This document shows, piece by piece, positions 41,613 through 52,164 of a DNA stretch of 64,000 bases; position 1 is the first letter of the stretch; every line of letters begins with the position of its first letter. The stretch comes from Anaerozeibacter quisquiliarum (GTDB taxonomy: Bacteria; Bacillota; Clostridia; Christensenellales; Aristaeellaceae). A model generated the notes under the pieces. That model worked only from the letters and a program-made list of their open reading frames with translations, did no database searches and had not been told where the DNA came from. The translations under genes were made by a program, and so were the position numbers. The stretch lies in assembly GCA_051162045.1 (NCBI GenBank), contig JBISDI010000006.1. One strand, 5' to 3'.

Positions 41613-42707
41613 CTAGCCGATCAGTTCCAGCACCACGGCGTTGTGCACGTCCAAGCCTTTATCGGTCAGGCGCAGGCGGTCTGCGGTGCGCTCGATCAGG
41701 CCGAGCGCGGTCAGGCGGACGAGTGCCTGCTCTCGGCCTGCGACCAACGCAAGGTCGATGCCGCGCGCGGTGCGCGTGCCCAGCATGATGGCTTCTTCGC
41801 GCGCCGCCTCGGCGGTGATGGGTTCGCGGCTGATTTCGCGTGCGCCCGCCAGGTAGTCGTCCAGCGCATCGGTGTTGGCGAAGCGCTCCCCGTTCATCAG
41901 CGAGTGAGCGGACAGCCCGAGGCCCAGGTAGTCGCCGCGCGCCCAGTAGACTTCGTTGTGGCGGCAGGCGCGGCCGGGGAGGGCGTAGTTCGAGATTTCA
42001 TAGCGAGCGTAGCCGCGCCGGGCCAGGATGCGCGCCGCGGCGTGCTGCATGGCGAGCGCCGCGTCCTCCCCAGGCGTTTCGAGCGCGCCCGACTCCACTT
42101 TTAGCGCAAGCGGCGTGCCCGGCTCCAGGATCAGGCTGTAACAGGACAGGTGCTCGGGCCGAAGCGCCATGGCCGCCTTGAGCGTGTCCACCCAGTCGGC
42201 CATTGTCTGGCCGGGCAGTGCGTACATCAAGTCGAGGCTCAGGTTGTCGAAGAGCGCCGCGCGCGCCCAGCGGGCCGACTGCTCGACGTCGGCCTGGTTG
42301 TGGATGCGGCCCAGCAAGTCGAGCAGATGCGGCTGCGCCGCCTGCATGCCCATCGACAGCCGGTTTACGCCCGCTGCCCGCAGATCGCGCAGCATCGCGG
42401 GGTTGAGCGTACCGGGGTTGGCTTCGACCGTGATTTCGGCGTCCGGCTCGACGGCGAACAGCGCGCGCGCCATGGCGATCAGGTGCACCAAGGCGTCGCT
42501 CTTAAGGATCGACGGCGTACCGCCGCCGATGTAGATCGTGGGCACGCTCAGCCGTCCGTAGCGGCGCGCGGCGGCGAGGATTTCCCCTTCGAGCGCGGCC
42601 AGATAGCGCGAAAAATCACCCTCGCGCCCAGCGTAGGAGGCGAAGTCGCAGTAGGCGCACTTGCGCGCACAGAACGGGATATGAATGTAGAGGGCGGCTT
42701 TCTGCAT
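41613..42707 (-). CDS. hemW: HemW-like radical SAM heme chaperone
   Basis: A 364-residue protein. The radical SAM cluster motif is HIPFCARKCAYCDF, followed by IYIGGGTPSIL and EITVEANPGTL, and RLSMGMQAAQPHLLDLLGR. The C-terminal domain has a HemN-like end but is short, as in HemW, and the second cysteine pattern of true HemN (coproporphyrinogen dehydrogenase) is reduced. HemW inserts heme into proteins and is generally encoded beside lepA, as here. Start is ATG at 42707. Confidence 0.9.
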   Translation of the reverse strand: MQKAALYIHIPFCARKCAYCDFASYAGREGDFSRYLAALEGEILAAARRYGRLSVPTIYIGGGTPSILKSDALVHLIAMARALFAVEPDAEITVEANPGTLNPAMLRDLRAAGVNRLSMGMQAAQPHLLDLLGRIHNQADVEQSARWARAALFDNLSLDLMYALPGQTMADWVDTLKAAMALRPEHLSCYSLILEPGTPLALKVESGALETPGEDAALAMQHAAARILARRGYARYEISNYALPGRACRHNEVYWARGDYLGLGLSAHSLMNGERFANTDALDDYLAGAREISREPITAEAAREEAIMLGTRTARGIDLALVAGREQALVRLTALGLIERTADRLRLTDKGLDVHNAVVLELIG

Positions 42708-42808
42708 GGATGCCTCCCATTGGGTAGATTTGGAACAGTGGATAGCCCGGCAACAATTCGGACGATCCGGCGAAGCGACAAATTAGAATTTGTCAGCCTC
42801 TCGTTGGC

Positions 42809-43309
42809 TTATAAGATTCGCTCCATGCCAACCGCTACATAGCCTTCGCACTGTGTTTCCTTCCCTGTCTTGGCGAACCCATTTTTCAGCCAAAAGTTCT
42901 CGCTTTGAGGATTTCCCTTTGCGTAGCCAAGACAAACCGTCGAGTATCCAGACGTTTTGAAATAATCGCAAGCAGCGGTTATGATTTTTGTGCCAAGACC
43001 TTTGCCTTGCAAATCGCGGTTGGTCATGAAAAAACCAATGAATGCGATCCCAGAGCCAGGATAACCGTCAATCAAATCCATCACAGCAAGCAAGGCGCCA
43101 TTTTCAAAAAACCCAATATAGTACTTATCCTTTTGAGCTTTGCCGGGTGGAAACACAGTCATATCAGCCATAATGCCGTCAACCGTCAAGGCGGGGGGAC
43201 AATGTTGGTAATACATCGGATTGCCGTGGCAGAGGCTGAATATTGCCGGAACATCGGACACATTCAATTTTCTCACCGCATATTCTGCCGATAATGCCTT
43301 GATGTTCAT
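42809..43309 (-). CDS. GNAT-family N-acetyltransferase
   Basis: A 166-residue protein starting MNIKALSAEYAVRKLNVSD. The GNAT core is seen as YYIGFFENGALLAVMDLIDG, the acetyl-CoA loop FFMTNRDLQGKGLGTKII (a Q/R-x-x-G-x-G/A variant) and the end WLKNGFAKTGKE. Target unknown. It is inserted between lepA and hemW, whose order is otherwise conserved. Its GC content is lower than the neighbours', which suggests acquisition. The ribosome site (GGGGG) is weak. Confidence 0.82.
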   Translation of the reverse strand: MNIKALSAEYAVRKLNVSDVPAIFSLCHGNPMYYQHCPPALTVDGIMADMTVFPPGKAQKDKYYIGFFENGALLAVMDLIDGYPGSGIAFIGFFMTNRDLQGKGLGTKIITAACDYFKTSGYSTVCLGYAKGNPQSENFWLKNGFAKTGKETQCEGYVAVGMERIL

Positions 43310-43338
43310 TGCATCCCCCACCAAATCTCTGTTTGGGG

Positions 43339-43373
43339 AGGGATGCCAGGGGGCAGTTTCCCTTGGCATCCCT
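43339..43373 (-). terminator. Hairpin downstream of lepA
   Basis: AGGGATGCCAGGG and CCCTTGGCATCCCT pair closely around a short loop, seven bases after the lepA stop. No T-run follows on the minus strand, so termination would be weak. Confidence 0.5.
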
Positions 43374-43379
43374 CGTACC

Positions 43380-45179
<1,800 letters not shown>

Positions 45180-45203
45180 GGGGCCACGCTCCTTTGGGAG
45201 GAT

Positions 45204-46004
45204 TTAAGATAACAACATCCGATCACTCGCCAGTTCGCTGCCGCTTAAAGCGGCGAAGGCGGCCATCAGTTTGTCTACGGTCAATTCGCGCTTTTGTTCG
45301 CCGGATACGTCCAGGATGATACGGCCGCCATCCATCATGATTAGGCGGTTGCCCAGTTGGATCGCCTCGCGCATGTTGTGGGTGACCATGAGCGTGGTCA
45401 GGCGGTGCTCGGCGATCAGCTTCTCGGTCAGATGAAGCACCGTGGCGGAGGTCTGCGGGTCGAGCGCGGCGGTATGCTCGTCGAGCAGCAAGAGGCACGG
45501 CTTCTCGGGCGTCAGCGTGGCCATGAGCAGCGTCAGCGCCTGGCGCTGTCCGCCCGACAGCAGGCCCACCTTGGTGGTCAGCCGGTCTTCGAGGCCCAGG
45601 TTCAATTCCGCGAGCAGCTCGCGAAACAACGCCCGTTCGCGGTTTGTGATGCCCCAGCGCAGCGTGCGGTGCTTGCCGCGCCGGTAGGCCAGCGCCAGAT
45701 TCTCCTCGATGCCCATGTTCGCCGCCGTACCCAGCATCGGGTCCTGGAATACACGGCCCAAGAAGCGCGCGCGCTTGTGTTCGCTAAGCGCCGTCACGTC
45801 GCGGCCGTCGATCAAAATGCGGCCCCCGTCGATCGGGAACACCCCGGCCACGGCGTTCAGCAGCGTGGACTTGCCCGCGCCGTTGCCGCCGATCAGCGCC
45901 GCGAAGTCGCCGGCGTTCAGGGTCAGGCCGACGCCCGAGAGCGCCTGCTTTTCGTTGACCGTACCCAGGTTGAATGTCTTTTTTACGCCTTGAATGTCAA
46001 GCAT
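45204..46004 (-). CDS. ABC transporter ATP-binding protein (TrpZ/LivF-like)
   Basis: A 266-residue ATPase: Walker A GGNGAGKST, signature LLSGGQRQALTLLMATL, Walker B LLLLDEHTAALD and H-loop MVTHNMREA. DEHTAALD instead of DEPTxGLD marks the family paired with PF02653-type permeases and PF04392 binding proteins. ATG at 46004 fits GGGAGG six bases upstream better than the GTG at 46010. It overlaps the permease gene end. Confidence 0.9.
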   Translation of the reverse strand: MLDIQGVKKTFNLGTVNEKQALSGVGLTLNAGDFAALIGGNGAGKSTLLNAVAGVFPIDGGRILIDGRDVTALSEHKRARFLGRVFQDPMLGTAANMGIEENLALAYRRGKHRTLRWGITNRERALFRELLAELNLGLEDRLTTKVGLLSGGQRQALTLLMATLTPEKPCLLLLDEHTAALDPQTSATVLHLTEKLIAEHRLTTLMVTHNMREAIQLGNRLIMMDGGRIILDVSGEQKRELTVDKLMAAFAALSGSELASDRMLLS

Positions 46005-46905
46005 GCGCACCCTCCCTCTCAGAGGTCAGCGACTTTTTGAGGGTGTTCCAGTAGGAGCGGAACATCGGCAGCGCCAGGCAGATCGCCACGGTGGCCGCGG
46101 TGAACAGCTTCATGTCGTTGGGGTCCATGCCGGCCTTGAGCACCAGCGCGATGATTACGCGGTACAGCACCGCGCCCAGCGACACCGACACCAGCCGGTT
46201 TTTAAACGAGCGGGTGCCGAACAGCACCTCGCCGATGATTAGCGAGGCCAGCCCGATCACCACGGAGCCGGTGCCCATTTGCACGTCGGCAAACGACTGA
46301 CTCTGCGCGATCAACGCGCCCGCGAAGCCCACCAGGCCGTTGGAGAGCACCAGCCCCAGGATTATCATGTGATCGGTGTCGATGCCCTGGGCCTTTGACA
46401 TCGCGCGGTTGTTGCCGGTTGCGCGGATGGCGCTGCCCAGTTCCGTGCCGAAGAACCAATACAGCGCGAAGGATACCAGCGTTACCACCATGACGCCGAC
46501 CACCAGCGTCGGCAGCGACTTCGTAAGCCCCATGTTCTGGAACCGGGTGTACACCGTTTCGATGCGCAGCAGCGGTATGTTGGCCTTGCCCATCACGCGC
46601 AGGTTGATCGAGTACAGCGCGATCATGGTCAGGATGCCCGACAGCAGCGCCGGGATCTTGAGCCGGGTGTGCAGGAGGCCGGTGACCAGCCCGGCTGTCA
46701 TGCCGGCGGCCAGCGCGGCCAGCGACGCCGGCCAAGCCGGCGTGCCGGCCGTTATCAGCCGCGCCGCGACGGCGGCGCCCAGCGCCACCGAACCTTCCAC
46801 GGTCAGGTCGGCGATGTCGAGCACGCGGTAGGTGATGTACACGCCGAGCGTCATCACCGCCCACAATAGGCCCAGAGACACCGCCCCCAGCAGAATGTTC
46901 ACCAT
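45997..46905 (-). CDS. ABC transporter permease (TrpY-like)
   Basis: A 302-residue membrane protein with eight to nine helices. It has MTLGVYITYRVLDIADLTVEG and the segment AIRATGNNRAMSKAQGIDTD, the cytoplasmic loop typical of this BPD_transp_2 subgroup. A GGAG site precedes the ATG. With the ATPase and the binding protein at 47187 it forms one importer; amino acids such as tryptophan are reported ligands for relatives. Confidence 0.9.
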   Translation of the reverse strand: MVNILLGAVSLGLLWAVMTLGVYITYRVLDIADLTVEGSVALGAAVAARLITAGTPAWPASLAALAAGMTAGLVTGLLHTRLKIPALLSGILTMIALYSINLRVMGKANIPLLRIETVYTRFQNMGLTKSLPTLVVGVMVVTLVSFALYWFFGTELGSAIRATGNNRAMSKAQGIDTDHMIILGLVLSNGLVGFAGALIAQSQSFADVQMGTGSVVIGLASLIIGEVLFGTRSFKNRLVSVSLGAVLYRVIIALVLKAGMDPNDMKLFTAATVAICLALPMFRSYWNTLKKSLTSEREGAHA

Positions 46906-47186
46906 ACAATCTCCTTATATTACCAGGGCAATCGCTTGCGCCCCTCGGGAGGTTTGGAGGGCCGGGACCCTCCGTGTTCAATCATTTGTACGGGCTTTGC
47001 GGGTGCAAATGGATTCCTCCAAGGGGCGCGCTTGCCCTCACTCAATTCACAATGGTCGCCCCACGCCGTTGGCGCGGCGGCTCGCGTGCTCATTGGCCGG
47101 CGCCCTCCCTTCCCCGCCCACTGGGCGCGGTCGGGCGCGCCACGACTCCCTCGCATACGGCCGCAGCCGGATGCGAGGGAATTGCT
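46906..47186. other. Intergenic region between binding protein and permease genes
   Basis: About 280 bases of GC-rich DNA without a convincing gene. It contains a hairpin at 47147-47180 (TCCCTCGCATACGGC with GCCGGATGCGAGGGA, one mismatch) just after the binding-protein stop, and a looser inverted repeat between 46922 and 47037. These probably attenuate transcription from the binding-protein gene into the permease. Confidence 0.5.
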
Positions 47187-48152
47187 TCATTGCCGGCCGG
47201 GGTAGACGACGTACTGCCGGAGGTCTTCGGGCACCTCGATGCCGATCGCCTCGGCGACCTCGCCGTTGACTGCGTAGCTGAACTGGTTCGAGGTTTCGAC
47301 CGGCATTTGGCTGATGTCCGCGCCGTCCAGCACGCGCGCCGCCATCTCGCCCGCCTGGTACCCGAGACTTTCATAATTGATGCCCAGCGTGGCCAGCGCG
47401 CCGCCCAATACCATGTTCTCCTCGCCGCAGATGACCGGCAGCTTGGCGTCCACCGAGACCGCATGCACGACCGGCATGGCCGAGGCGAACACATTATCGG
47501 TGGGCAGGTAGATGGCGTCGCACTCGGAGGCGACGGCCAACACCGCCTGCTGCACCTCGTTGCTGTTGGTCACGGTCTGCTCGATGTAGCCGATGCCCTT
47601 CGCGTCGAGCGCCGCCTTGGCGACATTTACTTGCAAGACCGAGTTGTCCTCGCTCGAGTTATAGAGGAAGGCCACGGTCTTGACCTCGGGCACGAACCTC
47701 AGCATCAGGTCGATCTGCTCGGTGATCGGGTTCATGTCGCTGGTGCCCGACACATTGGTGCCGGGCTTCGCGTTCGAGTGAACCAGCCCCGCCACCTCGA
47801 AGTCGGTGACGGCGGTGGCGATGATCGGGATGTCCGCCGTCTTGCCGGCCATGGCTTGCGCCGACGGCGTGGCGATCGCCAGCACCAGGTCCATTTCGTC
47901 GCCCACGAACTTGTCGGCGATCGTGGCCAGGTTGTTGGTGTCGCCCTGCCCGTTCTGATAGGTGATCGCGATCGACTGGCCGTCGACATAGCCCTTGTCG
48001 TGGAGCGCCTTGACGAAGCCGTTCTGCGCCGCGTTCAGCGCCGGGTGGTCGACCAGTTGCAGGATGCCGATCTTGCGCGGGCCTTCCGCCAGCGCGGCGC
48101 CCGCCGTCGCGAGCATCAGGATTGCGAGGCACAGGGAAATCATCTTCTTCAT
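47187..48152 (-). CDS. ABC transporter substrate-binding protein (TrpX/PF04392-like)
   Basis: A 321-residue exported protein with signal peptide MKKMISLCLAILMLATAGAALA-EG; the cysteine at residue 8 is not in a lipobox. The mature domain shows KIGILQLVDHPALNAAQNGF, DLVLAIATPSAQAMAG and VSGTSDMNPITEQIDLML, typical of the PF04392 family, which binds aromatic amino acids in characterised cases. The gene leads the three-gene importer and has a good promoter. The ligand is not proven. Confidence 0.92.
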   Translation of the reverse strand: MKKMISLCLAILMLATAGAALAEGPRKIGILQLVDHPALNAAQNGFVKALHDKGYVDGQSIAITYQNGQGDTNNLATIADKFVGDEMDLVLAIATPSAQAMAGKTADIPIIATAVTDFEVAGLVHSNAKPGTNVSGTSDMNPITEQIDLMLRFVPEVKTVAFLYNSSEDNSVLQVNVAKAALDAKGIGYIEQTVTNSNEVQQAVLAVASECDAIYLPTDNVFASAMPVVHAVSVDAKLPVICGEENMVLGGALATLGINYESLGYQAGEMAARVLDGADISQMPVETSNQFSYAVNGEVAEAIGIEVPEDLRQYVVYPGRQ

Positions 48153-48204
48153 GTTGCTACCGTCCTTCCATATTGCGTTTTGCCGGCCTGCGCCGGTTCG
48201 CTAC

Positions 48205-48234
48205 ATTATATAGAATATTTGCTTGATTTGTCAA
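48205..48234 (-). promoter_or_regulatory. Promoter of the TrpX-like operon
   Basis: Minus strand TTGACA (48229-48234) and TATAAT (48205-48210), 18 bases apart, followed by a small CCGGC-GCAG-GCCGG hairpin in the leader. Confidence 0.75.
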
Positions 48235-48245
48235 CGCAGCATAGA

Positions 48246-49040
48246 TTATATTGTCGCGTCGATCAGCCCGAAATGCCTGAGCGCCCGCTCGATGCCGTCC
48301 TCGTCGACCGAGGAGGTGACATACGTGGCCGACGCCTTGACCGCATCCGCCGCATTGCCCATCGCGACCGACGCGCCCGCGAAGCGGAACAGGCTGAGAT
48401 CGTTTTCGCCGTCGCCGATTGCCAGCGCCTCGTCCGGTCGGATGCCGTGCCGCTCAAGCAACACGCGCGCGCCCTTGTGCTTGCCGCCGCCGCGCGGCAG
48501 CAGGTCGAACGCGCGGGCATGCCAGCGGGCGGTATCGGTGTTTGACAGCGCGCGGACGAGTTCCCGATCAAACGGCGCGGGCTTGAACGCGATCATCTGG
48601 TAGAAGGGCTCGCGCGCCGCAAGCTCCGCGAGGTCGCGCACGGGCGGTATCGCGGTCGAGATGCCGGCCTGCGCGCGAAGCACGTCGTCGTCGACGCGGT
48701 TGATGAACAGCCCGCTTTCGCAGACCGCGCCGCAGGCGAACGGAATGGATGTGCTCAGCTTGAGGACGGTTTGAACGTCGCCGTCGTCGAGCGGGCGCGC
48801 GAAGAACACCCCGCCCAAGTCCCAGCAATATTGCCCGTTGCTGCCGACGTAGCCGTCGAACCCCATTCCGTCGAGAAAGTGAAGCTCCTCGAGCTCGCCC
48901 TTGAACCGCCCGGTGGCGACGAACGCCTTAATGCCCCGCGCGCGCAACCGCGCCACCGCCCGGCGCGCGCCGTCCGGCACGCATCCCTGCGCGTGCGACA
49001 TCAGCGTGCCGTCCACGTCAAAAAAGACCGCCTTAATCAT
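48246..49040 (-). CDS. HAD-superfamily hydrolase, Cof type
   Basis: A 264-residue protein. Motif I FFDVDGTLMSH, motif II FVATGRFKGE, motif III lysine in GGGKHKGARVLLE, and motif IV AIGDGENDLSLF. The cap between residues ~80 and 190 is of type C2, typical of Cof/YidA sugar-phosphate phosphatases. Substrate unknown. The ATG has GGAGGA upstream. Confidence 0.9.
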   Translation of the reverse strand: MIKAVFFDVDGTLMSHAQGCVPDGARRAVARLRARGIKAFVATGRFKGELEELHFLDGMGFDGYVGSNGQYCWDLGGVFFARPLDDGDVQTVLKLSTSIPFACGAVCESGLFINRVDDDVLRAQAGISTAIPPVRDLAELAAREPFYQMIAFKPAPFDRELVRALSNTDTARWHARAFDLLPRGGGKHKGARVLLERHGIRPDEALAIGDGENDLSLFRFAGASVAMGNAADAVKASATYVTSSVDEDGIERALRHFGLIDATI

Positions 49041-49165
49041 GGCTTCCTCCTATGTTGTGCTTTCTCAATCCTAGGGGAGCGGCGAGGCGCTGTCAAGCAC
49101 GTTTGTGGTTGAATCGGCGCGCGGCGGATGATATCATGGAGGCCAATTGATCGTCCCCAAGGAGG

Positions 49166-49309
49166 ATGGCCCCGACGAGCGGTGATGTCGGCGGTATCCG
49201 CGAGGATATGATCGGCTCCATCTGGGACATGGGCCGCCGCTACGGCGCGGGGAAGACCGTGCTCTATGTGGCTCGCGCGCGGGGGATTGCCGTGAACGCA
49301 GCGATGTGA
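49166..49309 (+). CDS. Short unrecognised reading frame
   Basis: A 47-codon frame beginning MAPTSGDVGG and including IREDMIGSIWDMGRRYGAGK and VLYVARARG. GGAGG lies immediately before the ATG, which is too close for good initiation. The middle resembles a helix-turn-helix piece, so it could be a fragment of a larger lost gene. The rest of the 440-base gap up to 49480 shows only a possible -10 box (TATACT at 49426) for the next gene. Confidence 0.25.
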   Translation: MAPTSGDVGGIREDMIGSIWDMGRRYGAGKTVLYVARARGIAVNAAM

Positions 49310-49479
49310 ATCCCATTGAAGGAGCCGGTCCCGCTCATTATGGTTTCCCTCAAGCGCGTGAACCTATCGTATAAGATTGCCAAAAACGCTATCCGTTTCC
49401 CCTTCCATTCCCCCCGAAAATCTGTTATACTAGCGCTGTAGGGTATGTGAAGCCCGCACAATTAGAGGAGGTATACCCC

Positions 49480-50523
49480 ATGAAGAAACTGCTCTCATTG
49501 GTTCTCGCGCTTGTGCTGGTTCTGGCGCTCGGCGCGGCGGCGTCGGCGGACGGCTACGAAGTCGGCATGATTACCGATCTCGGCACCATCGACGACAAAT
49601 CCTTCAATCAGGGCACTTGGGAGGGCATCAAGGCCTATTGCGAAGCCAATGGCAAGACCTACAACTATTATCAGCCCACCGGCCAGTCCACCGAGCTGTA
49701 CCTCGAGAAGATCGAGCAGGCCGTGAACGATGGCTGCAAGATCATCGTGACCCCGGGCTACCTGTTCGAGGAGCCGATTGGCATCGCCCAGGAGATGTAT
49801 CCGGACGTGAATTTCGTGCTGGTCGACGGCAATCCGGTCGGCGGCGCAAAGGAGAACACCGTCGGTTTCGTGTACGCCGAGGAGCAGTCCGGCTACCTGG
49901 CCGGCTACGCGGCGGTCGTGGAGGGCATGACCAAGCTCGGGTTCATGGGCGGCATGGCGGTTCCGGCGGTCGTCCGGTTCGGCTACGGCTTCGTGCAGGG
50001 CGCGGACGCCGCGGCCAAGGAGCTGGGCGTCACCGACCTGAGCATCAACTATCACTACACCGGCGGCTTTGCCGCCACGCCCGAGGCGCAGGCCATGGCC
50101 GCCAGTTGGTTCAACGACGGCGTTCAAGTCATCTTCGCCTGCGGAGGCGCGGTGGGCAACAGCGTCATGGCGGCCGCAGAGGACAAGGGCGGCAAGGTCA
50201 TCGGCGTGGACGTCGACCAGAGCGCCGAATCCGCGACCGTCATCACCTCCGCGACGAAGGGCCTGCAAACGTCCGTGCAGCGGATGCTGGCCGCCTATTA
50301 TGACGGCACGTTCCCCGGCGGCCAGAGCCTGGTGCTGGGCGCGGACAAGGGCGGCGTGAACCTGCCCATGGCCACCAGCAAGTTTGAGAAGTTCGACCAG
50401 GCGCAGTACGACGCGCTGTTCGCGAAGCTCGCCGCGAACGAGATCGCCATCCAGAAGGACACCGACGTTGCCGCCGCCGATCAGATCAAGGTCGACGTGG
50501 CGAAGGTGACCGTCATCCAGTAA
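49480..50523 (+). CDS. BMP-family nucleoside-type substrate-binding protein
   Basis: A 347-residue exported protein with signal peptide MKKLLSLVLALVLVLALGAAASA-DG and no lipobox cysteine. GMITDLGTIDDKSFNQGTWEG is the hallmark of the BMP (PnrA/Med) family, followed by QAVNDGCKIIVTPGYLFEE and GFVYAEEQSGYLAGY. These proteins bind purine nucleosides for uptake. AGAGGAGG precedes the ATG. A strong hairpin separates it from the ATPase, giving more binding protein than membrane parts. Confidence 0.93.
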   Translation: MKKLLSLVLALVLVLALGAAASADGYEVGMITDLGTIDDKSFNQGTWEGIKAYCEANGKTYNYYQPTGQSTELYLEKIEQAVNDGCKIIVTPGYLFEEPIGIAQEMYPDVNFVLVDGNPVGGAKENTVGFVYAEEQSGYLAGYAAVVEGMTKLGFMGGMAVPAVVRFGYGFVQGADAAAKELGVTDLSINYHYTGGFAATPEAQAMAASWFNDGVQVIFACGGAVGNSVMAAAEDKGGKVIGVDVDQSAESATVITSATKGLQTSVQRMLAAYYDGTFPGGQSLVLGADKGGVNLPMATSKFEKFDQAQYDALFAKLAANEIAIQKDTDVAAADQIKVDVAKVTVIQ

Positions 50524-50537
50524 CCGATTTGCTCCAT

Positions 50538-50569
50538 GCGGGCAGGCAGGCAACGGCCTGCCTGCCCGC
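50538..50569 (+). terminator. Perfect 14-bp hairpin after the BMP gene
   Basis: GCGGGCAGGCAGGC and GCCTGCCTGCCCGC pair perfectly around AACG, followed by GTTGTATT. It works as a partial terminator. Confidence 0.75.
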
Positions 50570-50616
50570 GTTGTATTGGGAACAACAATGTTTTGAACCA
50601 AAGGATGTGATCCGCC

Positions 50617-52164
50617 TTGCCCCCCTCCTTCATCATCGAGATGCTGAACATCACCAAGGACTTCCCCGGCATCCGTGCCAACGACGACGTAACGCTGCAA
50701 CTGCGCAAGGGCGAAATCCATGCCTTGCTGGGCGAGAACGGCGCCGGGAAATCCACGCTGATGAGCATCCTGTTCGGACTGTATCAGCCGGACGGCGGTC
50801 AGATCAAGAAGGACGGCCGCCCAGTCAGAATCGACAACCCCAACGATGCCAACGCGCTCGGCATCGGCATGGTGCATCAGCACTTCAAGCTGGTGGAGAA
50901 CTTCACGGTGCTTGAGAACATCATCCTGGGCGTGGAGACGGTCAAGCACGGCGTGCTGAGGATGGACGACGCCAAGGCGCGCGTGATGGAGCTCTCGACC
51001 CGGTATGGGTTGATGGTCGACCCTGACAAGAAAATCGAGGACGTCACCGTGAGCATGCAGCAGCGCGTCGAGATTTTGAAGATGCTGTATCGCAACAATG
51101 AGGTGCTGATCTTCGACGAGCCCACGGCCGTGCTGACGCCGCAGGAGATCGACGAGCTGATGAAGATCATGCAGGGCCTGCGGTCTGAAGGCAAGTCCAT
51201 CCTGTTCATCACCCACAAGCTGAACGAGATCAAGGCCGTCGCGGACCGATGCACGGTGCTGCGCAAGGGGCGGCATATCGGCACGGTGGACGTCGGGGAC
51301 ACCACGGCCGAGCAGCTCTCCGAGATGATGGTCGGACGCAAGGTGGACTTCGTGGTGGGTAAGGGCCCGGCCACGCCCGGCGAGCCGGTGCTCGACGTGA
51401 AGGACCTCAGCGTAATCAGCCGCGAAACGGGCAAACGCCTGGTCAATAATGTGTCGCTGACGGTGTGCAGGGGTGAGATCGTGTGCGTGGCGGGCATCGA
51501 CGGCAACGGCCAATCGGAGCTGGTTTATGCGCTGACCGGCCTCACCAAGCCCGACGCCGGGCAAATCACGCTGAACGGCGAGGACATCACCCACGTCAGC
51601 ATCCGCCGGCGCAACGACATGGGCCTCTCGCACATCCCAGAGGACCGGCACAAATACGGGCTGGTGCTGGACTATTCGCTGGCCGAGAACATGATCCTGA
51701 AGTCCAGCCATAAGCCCCGGTTCCAGAAATGCCACTTCATCAAGTTCGACGAGATGAAGCGCTACACGGACACGCTGATCGATTCGTTCGACATCAGATC
51801 CGGTCAGGGTGGCGACACGCGCGCCCGCAGCATGTCCGGCGGCAACCAGCAGAAGGCCATCGTCGCCCGCGAGCTGAGCCTGGAACCGGACCTCCTGATC
51901 GCGGTGCAGCCCGCGCGCGGGTTGGACGTGGGCGCGATCGAGTCCATCCACAAGCGCATCGTCGCGGCCCGGGACGCGGGCAGGGGGGTGCTGCTGATCT
52001 CACTGGAGCTGGATGAAGTGATGAATATATCGGATCGCATCTTGGTGATGTTCGAGGGCGAGATCGTGGCCGAGATGGATCCCAAGGAAGCGACCGTGCA
52101 GGATCTGGGATTGTATATGGCCGGGCACAAGCGCGGCGGGAAAAGGGTGGGTGAAGCGGTATGA
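50617..52164 (+). CDS. Nucleoside ABC transporter ATP-binding protein (NupO/YufO-like)
   Basis: A 515-residue protein with two ATPase domains. First: Walker A GENGAGKST, signature-like VTVSMQQRVEILKML and Walker B VLIFDEPTAVLT. Second: IDGNGQSEL in place of Walker A and LSLEPDLLIAVQPARGLDVG, where the usual Walker B glutamate position reads Gln, as in NupO-type proteins; signature MSGGNQQKAIVAREL. Start is TTG at 50617 behind AAAGGATG; ATG at 50641 lacks a ribosome site. It powers the two permeases that follow. Confidence 0.92.
   Translation: MPPSFIIEMLNITKDFPGIRANDDVTLQLRKGEIHALLGENGAGKSTLMSILFGLYQPDGGQIKKDGRPVRIDNPNDANALGIGMVHQHFKLVENFTVLENIILGVETVKHGVLRMDDAKARVMELSTRYGLMVDPDKKIEDVTVSMQQRVEILKMLYRNNEVLIFDEPTAVLTPQEIDELMKIMQGLRSEGKSILFITHKLNEIKAVADRCTVLRKGRHIGTVDVGDTTAEQLSEMMVGRKVDFVVGKGPATPGEPVLDVKDLSVISRETGKRLVNNVSLTVCRGEIVCVAGIDGNGQSELVYALTGLTKPDAGQITLNGEDITHVSIRRRNDMGLSHIPEDRHKYGLVLDYSLAENMILKSSHKPRFQKCHFIKFDEMKRYTDTLIDSFDIRSGQGGDTRARSMSGGNQQKAIVARELSLEPDLLIAVQPARGLDVGAIESIHKRIVAARDAGRGVLLISLELDEVMNISDRILVMFEGEIVAEMDPKEATVQDLGLYMAGHKRGGKRVGEAV

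Noticed and set aside
41613..42707. True coproporphyrinogen III dehydrogenase (HemN)
   Set aside because: Length, motifs and position beside lepA fit HemW better, and no heme synthesis genes are near.
46922..47037. Another member of the palindromic MITE/REP family between the TrpX-like and permease genes
   Set aside because: There is a loose inverted repeat, but neither the AGGTAA ends nor the GCAGCGCCGCTGC-type core is present.
49495..51951. An 818-codon open frame on the minus strand opposite the BMP and ATPase genes
   Set aside because: It is a shadow of two clear plus-strand genes in GC-rich DNA; its translation is His/Arg/Gln-rich without domain motifs and has no ribosome site.
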